Below, one piece after another: positions 4,081 to 8,725 of a DNA stretch of 8,725 nt. Within the stretch, counting starts at the first letter, position 1. Every line of letters begins with the position of its first letter. Origin of the DNA: Candidatus Vogelbacteria bacterium (GTDB lineage Bacteria; Patescibacteriota; Minisyncoccia; Phycocordibacterales; XYD1-FULL-46-19). A model generated the notes under the pieces. The model was given only the letters and a program-made list of their open reading frames with translations. It was not told the DNA's origin and searched no databases. Position numbers and translations under genes: made by a program. The stretch lies in NCBI GenBank assembly GCA_026395035.1, contig JAPLZN010000015.1, positions 1 to 8,725 on the forward strand, read 5' to 3'.

Positions 4081-4091
4081 TGTGGTATCGT
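4063..4091 (+). promoter_or_regulatory. Weak extended -10 promoter for the membrane mini-protein
   Basis: TTGCTT (4063-4068), a 17-base spacer, then TATCGT (4086-4091) preceded by TGG (4083-4085). Predicted start is near 4098, giving a leader of about 42 bases. Confidence 0.35.
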
Positions 4092-4099
4092 TCTAAACA

Positions 4100-4142
4100 G
4101 CTTGTTCTCAAGCGGTCTTATCTTTCGCAGGAGGTTTCTATG
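4100..4142 (+). promoter_or_regulatory. 5' leader: hairpin plus AGGAGG cassette
   Basis: GCTTG-TTCT-CAAGC (4100-4113) forms a small hairpin at the probable 5' end. A pyrimidine-rich stretch follows, then TCGCAGGAGG (4125-4134) five bases before ATG 4140. The strong site fixes the start at 4140 and rules out the in-frame TTG at 4080. The same TCGCAGGAGG-N3-CTATG string precedes the gene at 5741. Confidence 0.6.
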
Positions 4143-4337
4143 TTCCAGCTGGTTTGCTTGATTGTCATGGTTGCGTACGTTGTTCTGGCCTTCCTCCTGT
4201 ACCTTGTGAACGAATATTTGAACCACCGCCGGAGTAACGCCGGTTGCGAGGACCATTTGGGGTCCGAGCGGTTCGATACCTTCGTTCGTAGATTTTCGTT
4301 CTGGCTCTACTGGGCGACCGAGCGGGAATCTATTTGA
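4140..4337 (+). CDS. Single-span membrane mini-protein (65 aa)
   Basis: Not recognised. Residues about 3-23 (LVCLIVMVAYVVLAFLLYLV) form one hydrophobic helix starting almost at the N-terminus, followed by a basic, polar tail (NEYLNHRRSN, then RFDTFVRR). The tail ends in an aromatic patch, FSFWLYW, that may lie on the membrane surface. The positive residues after the helix suggest the tail stays in the cytoplasm (positive-inside rule), with the N-terminus outside. The start is set by AGGAGG at 4129-4134. The gene is monocistronic with a strong terminator at 4359-4394, directly ahead of the tgt promoter. Such small membrane proteins often modulate larger complexes, but no partner is visible here. 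Confidence 0.75.
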   Translation: MFQLVCLIVMVAYVVLAFLLYLVNEYLNHRRSNAGCEDHLGSERFDTFVRRFSFWLYWATERESI

Positions 4338-4358
4338 CAATGCGTCGCTTCGTTCTCA

Positions 4359-4394
4359 ATGTCCGCTCGACCTTCTTTTCGAGCGGACATTTTT
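4359..4394 (+). terminator. Strong intrinsic terminator
   Basis: A perfect 12-base-pair stem, ATGTCCGCTCGA (4359-4370) with TCGAGCGGACAT (4379-4390), has an eight-base loop and a T-run 4390-4394. It ends only eight bases before the extended -10 element of tgt. Confidence 0.92.
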
Positions 4395-4401
4395 CGTAAT
4401 T

Positions 4402-4412
4402 ATGATATAGTA
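4402..4412 (+). promoter_or_regulatory. Extended -10 promoter of tgt (leaderless)
   Basis: ATGATATAGTA holds TGA-TATAGT (4403-4411). The GTG start codon begins seven bases after the -10, on the predicted transcription start. No -35 match is present because that position falls within the preceding terminator. The identical 11-mer precedes uvrB at 6404-6414. Confidence 0.7.
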
Positions 4413-4417
4413 ACCCC

Positions 4418-5638
4418 GTGGAAAAATTTAATTTCAAAATAGAAAAAAAGATTCCGGGTAAATTAGGCCGGGCTGGAGTAATTCACACTCCGCACGGCGA
4501 TATTGAAACGCCGGCTTTTATCGCGGTCGGCACCAAAGCCACCGTGAAGGCAATGACACCCGAGCAGGTAAAAGAGGCTGGAGCGCAGGCGGTGCTGGCT
4601 AATACCTATCATTTATATTTAGAACCGGGAGACGAAATTGTTCGAGCGGCCGGAGGTTTGCACAAGTTTATGAACTGGTCCGGACCGGTTTTTACTGATT
4701 CCGGTGGTTTTCAGGTTTTTTCGCTGGGGGTCGCCTATGAAGAGGGCGGTATAAGCAAGTTCCTGACTGAGAAAACGGGGGAAAACAATGGACGCAAAAG
4801 TAATGCTGAGAAATTGGCTAAGATTGACGACGATGGAGTGTCGTTCAAATCGCCGAAAGACGGTAGTTTGCATCGTTTCACACCAGAACGATCAATGGAA
4901 ATTCAGCACAATCTTGGCGCGGATATAATTTTTGCGTTTGATGAATGTACCGCTCCGACCGCTGATTATGCTTATCAGCGCGAAGCGATGAATCGGACAC
5001 ACGCTTGGGCCAAGCGTTCGCTTGATCGTCATAACGAATTAAATTTGGAAGCCGGACTCCCGAATGATCAGTACCAGGCACTGTTTGGTATTACGCAGGG
5101 CGGACGCTTTCAGGATTTGCGCGAGGAGAGCGCGAAAACTATCGGTGCCATGTCGTTTGACGGCTTCGGTATTGGCGGATCATTTGAGAAAAAGGATATG
5201 AATTCGGCGGTTGGCTGGGTAACGGCACTCTTGCCGGAGGATAAACCCCGACACCTCTTGGGTATCGGGGCGGTGGAAGATTTATTTATCGGCGTGGAAA
5301 ACGGCGCTGATACTTTTGATTGCGTAATGCCGACGCGCGAAGCCCGCAACGGTTCTATTTATACCAAACGGGGGAGAATAAACATTCGCAATGCTGAATT
5401 TCGGGAAGATTTTACGCCGATTGAGGCGGACTGCGCGTGTTATACCTGCCAACACTACACCCGAGCGTATGTGGCGCATCTTTTCCGCGCCGAGGAAATG
5501 CTGGCCGCGACACTGGCTTCCATTCATAATGAACATTTCTTTTTGACCCTGGTGAAAAATATGCGCCAGGCGATTTTGGCGGATAGATTTGTTGAATTCA
5601 AAACAGAATTTTTGACCGGTTTCAAAAAGAGCGGGTAA
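4418..5638 (+). CDS. tgt: tRNA-guanine transglycosylase (queuine tRNA-ribosyltransferase)
   Basis: Exchanges guanine 34 of GUN-anticodon tRNAs (Asp, Asn, His, Tyr) for a 7-deazaguanine, the key step of queuosine formation. It shows FTDSGGFQVFSLG with general base D94, IIFAFDECTAP with D175, the base-binding GITQGG (224-229), and DTFDCVMPTR with nucleophile D301. The zinc site is C339-x-C341-x2-C344 plus H370. At 406 aa it is about 30 residues longer than the E. coli enzyme. The excess sits mainly between FSLG and DGVSFKSP (about 105-139), a charged Lys/Glu/Asn-rich insert near the active-site face. The start is GTG at 4418, without Shine-Dalgarno and leaderless by promoter position. No queuosine biosynthesis gene is nearby, so the organism may salvage queuine or preQ1; this is inference. 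Confidence 0.97.
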   Translation: MEKFNFKIEKKIPGKLGRAGVIHTPHGDIETPAFIAVGTKATVKAMTPEQVKEAGAQAVLANTYHLYLEPGDEIVRAAGGLHKFMNWSGPVFTDSGGFQVFSLGVAYEEGGISKFLTEKTGENNGRKSNAEKLAKIDDDGVSFKSPKDGSLHRFTPERSMEIQHNLGADIIFAFDECTAPTADYAYQREAMNRTHAWAKRSLDRHNELNLEAGLPNDQYQALFGITQGGRFQDLREESAKTIGAMSFDGFGIGGSFEKKDMNSAVGWVTALLPEDKPRHLLGIGAVEDLFIGVENGADTFDCVMPTREARNGSIYTKRGRINIRNAEFREDFTPIEADCACYTCQHYTRAYVAHLFRAEEMLAATLASIHNEHFFLTLVKNMRQAILADRFVEFKTEFLTGFKKSG

Positions 5639-5689
5639 CATTATTGTGGGCGTTTTTTGACAAAAATGAAAAAATAAGGCACTCTTAAC

Positions 5690-5719
5690 AGCGGGTTTAT
5701 CTCCCGTTCTTTTATTTTG
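5690..5719 (+). terminator. Hairpin with T-rich tail after tgt
   Basis: AGCGGG (5690-5695) pairs with CCCGTT (5703-5708, one G-U) around a seven-base loop, followed by the T-rich tract 5707-5719. It may be a modest tgt terminator, or the 5' hairpin of the next gene's leader, since the layout resembles the leader at 4100-4142. Confidence 0.45.
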
Positions 5720-5723
5720 TTGT

Positions 5724-5743
5724 ACTCGCAGGAGGAAGCTATG
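5724..5743 (+). promoter_or_regulatory. AGGAGG initiation cassette of the 200-aa gene
   Basis: TCGCAGGAGG (5726-5735), three bases, then CTATG, with ATG at 5741. The strong site five bases before the ATG decides the start and rules out an in-frame TTG at 5717. The string is the same as the one before the gene at 4140 except for the three spacer bases. A perfect TTGACA (5657-5662) lies upstream but no good -10 follows it. Confidence 0.7.
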
Positions 5744-6343
5744 GCCACCAATGGTCAATCAGTTCTAAATTTGGCTCGGCGTCAGGCCAGAGAGGAGGAA
5801 CTCAAAAAGACGCCAAGTTACGCGCTTATCGGCCGAAGCCGGCCGGAATGTCTACAAGACAGCCCGATTCCGTCGTTCCTGCCAATTAAGTGTCCGGAGA
5901 CTGGCCAACCGCGGGAAGTGGAGTTGGAATTTGCCCCCGATTTTCATCGCGGGCAAATCTTGACCGTGGGGCTGTTTAAGATTGTCGGTTACCGCCAGTA
6001 CCGGCCCGGAGTTGCACACGGCCAGGGATCAAGTTGTGCCTATCGTGAACCGGAGCTGTTGAAGCAGTTTATTCTGTGCGTTCTCCGTTTCAATCTCTAT
6101 TTGGATTCCGATTTTCGCTATCCGACAATTGCTCGAGTCGTCAAAGAGCAAAGGATGTTGTTGGAAAAACAGGCCCAAGCAAGGCTTACCCGCAACACCA
6201 CCGGCCTGCCGACGGGATCGGCTCGCGCGGCGCTGTACGCTTGCCGGCCGAAGAAGCGCAAAAAAGGTATGGATCTTGACCGCTTCCTGACTTGCTTCGC
6301 GGAGGCGCGACGGCTTGATCCCGCCCCTTTGGGGATCAAATGA
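5741..6343 (+). CDS. Hypothetical protein (200 aa)
   Basis: Not recognised. It is soluble and basic. A charged N-terminal helix (LARRQAREEELKK, 11-23) is followed by a central region (about 45-90) that may be beta-rich (REVELEFAPDF, ILTVGLFKIVGY), then helices from about 103-145 (EPELLKQFILCVLRF; ARVVKEQRMLLEKQ). A strongly basic patch, CRPKKRKKG (168-176), and a short C-terminal helix close the protein. Six cysteines (37, 51, 99, 113, 168, 185) are scattered and form no clear zinc motif. The basic patch could contact nucleic acid or the ribosome, but this is only composition. It is monocistronic, with its own AGGAGG site and terminator, like the orphans at 2339 and 4140. Confidence 0.78.
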   Translation: MATNGQSVLNLARRQAREEELKKTPSYALIGRSRPECLQDSPIPSFLPIKCPETGQPREVELEFAPDFHRGQILTVGLFKIVGYRQYRPGVAHGQGSSCAYREPELLKQFILCVLRFNLYLDSDFRYPTIARVVKEQRMLLEKQAQARLTRNTTGLPTGSARAALYACRPKKRKKGMDLDRFLTCFAEARRLDPAPLGIK

Positions 6344-6366
6344 CTTGCTGTTTGCAGGGGGACTAC

Positions 6367-6396
6367 AAGGGGAGCTACGGCTCCCTTTTTCTTTTT
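6367..6396 (+). terminator. Intrinsic terminator before uvrB
   Basis: AAGGGGAGC (6367-6375) pairs with GCTCCCTTT (6380-6388, one G-U) around a TACG tetraloop, followed by a T-rich tail to 6396. It lies eight bases before the extended -10 of uvrB. Confidence 0.9.
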
Positions 6397-6403
6397 GCGA
6401 AAG

Positions 6404-6414
6404 ATGATATAGTA
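6404..6414 (+). promoter_or_regulatory. Extended -10 promoter of uvrB
   Basis: ATGATATAGTA holds TGA-TATAGT (6405-6413); no -35 match. The ATG at 6423 starts ten bases after the -10, so the 5' leader is zero to about three bases. The 11-mer is identical to the one before tgt. Confidence 0.7.
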
Positions 6415-6422
6415 TTTTTAAG

Positions 6423-8483
<2,061 letters not shown>

Positions 8484-8493
8484 CTACATAGAA

Positions 8494-8502
8494 TGGTATA
8501 TT
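8494..8502 (+). promoter_or_regulatory. Extended -10 promoter of atpD (leaderless)
   Basis: TGG-TATATT, with the ATG at 8509 seven bases after the -10, on the predicted transcription start. It lies in the 25-base gap after uvrB, and no terminator separates the two genes. Confidence 0.55.
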
Positions 8503-8508
8503 TATATT

Positions 8509-8725
8509 ATGTCTGAAAAATTAATTGGCAAAATATCACAGATCATCGGGCCTGTGATAGATGTTACCTTTGAAGATGTGAAGAATCTGCCCAACATTTA
8601 CGACGCCATGGAAATTAAAAGAAATGACGGAACAACACTTGTCATTGAATGCCAGCAACACATTGGCGAAGACACTGTCAGGGCTGTTGCAATGGACTCA
8701 ACAGACGGTTTACGCCGTGGAATGG
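8509..8725 (+). CDS. atpD: ATP synthase F1 subunit beta, N-terminal part (3' end cut by window)
   Basis: The catalytic subunit of the F1Fo ATP synthase. The 72 visible codons cover the N-terminal beta-barrel, with [47 protein letters not shown] and RRGM. The nucleotide-binding domain lies beyond the window. The gene is not preceded by atpG, as it would be in the common atpBEFHAGDC order, but by uvrB. The sequence and the separate location resemble lineages where atpD-atpC lie apart from the rest, such as Bacteroidota and Chlorobiota. Codon choice looks different from uvrB: AGA, AGG, ACA and TCA appear in this short piece, whereas uvrB prefers CGN arginine and ACC/ACG threonine. My count gives about 43% GC for this fragment. 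Confidence 0.96.
   Translation, partial: MSEKLIGKISQIIGPVIDVTFEDVKNLPNIYDAMEIKRNDGTTLVIECQQHIGEDTVRAVAMDSTDGLRRGM

Noticed and set aside
4080..4139. TTG start at 4080 for the membrane mini-protein
   Set aside because: The strong AGGAGG at 4129-4134 directs initiation to ATG 4140, and the upstream codons lie in the hairpin and promoter region.
5717..5740. TTG start at 5717 for the 200-aa gene
   Set aside because: AGGAGG at 5730-5735 is correctly spaced for ATG 5741; the extra eight codons translate the ribosome-binding site.
5282..5758. Minus-strand 158-codon ORF across the end of tgt
   Set aside because: It lies antisense to the conserved catalytic and zinc-site part of tgt and shows no family features.

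Overview
The window looks like part of a small, tightly packed bacterial chromosome, most likely a member of the Patescibacteria (Candidate Phyla Radiation). This is inference. It rests on small orphan genes mixed with housekeeping genes from unrelated pathways, very short intergenic spacers, a truncated gamma-like DnaX, and many start codons lying 7-10 bases after a -10 box, as expected for leaderless mRNAs. TGA ends several genes (Nudix, tgt-flanking orphans), so this is not one of the lineages that read TGA as glycine.

Layout, left to right: the 3' end of dnaX (2-667); a 19-residue basic mini-gene with its own promoter and terminator (749-808); a REP-like palindrome (898-926); a tRNA-Gln(UUG) gene (978-1051). 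A gene-free stretch follows that holds a strong minus-strand promoter (1304-1331) and a minus-strand terminator (about 1101-1131). Together these define a candidate small RNA of about 200 nt with rod-like folding. Next is a two-gene unit, a zinc-knuckle mini-protein (1422-1643) followed two bases later by an MTH1-like Nudix 8-oxo-dGTPase (1646-2131). A strong promoter overlapping the Nudix stop codon leads into a 25-codon leader ORF and a terminator with a competing GC-rich hairpin, ahead of an 82-residue orphan gene (2339-2587). The RluF-like pseudouridine synthase (2648-3364) is convergent with it on the minus strand.

The right half starts with a 358-base gene-free block containing hairpins and short repeats. 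It continues with an orphan gene (3723-4037), a single-span membrane mini-protein (4140-4337), tgt (4418-5638), another orphan (5741-6343), uvrB (6423-8483), and the first 72 codons of atpD (8509 to the window end).

Two expression styles alternate. The conserved genes tgt, uvrB and atpD carry an extended -10 box (TGnTATAnT) with the start codon at or within a few bases of the predicted +1, and they have no Shine-Dalgarno sequence. Three orphan genes (2339, 4140, 5741) instead have a 5' leader, a strong AGGAGG site and a private terminator; two of them share an almost identical initiation cassette. Functionally the conserved genes cover replication (dnaX), nucleotide-pool and DNA repair (Nudix, uvrB), RNA modification (rluF-like, tgt), translation (tRNA-Gln) and energy (atpD). 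They do not form a single pathway. No CRISPR array, transposase or phage gene was seen.
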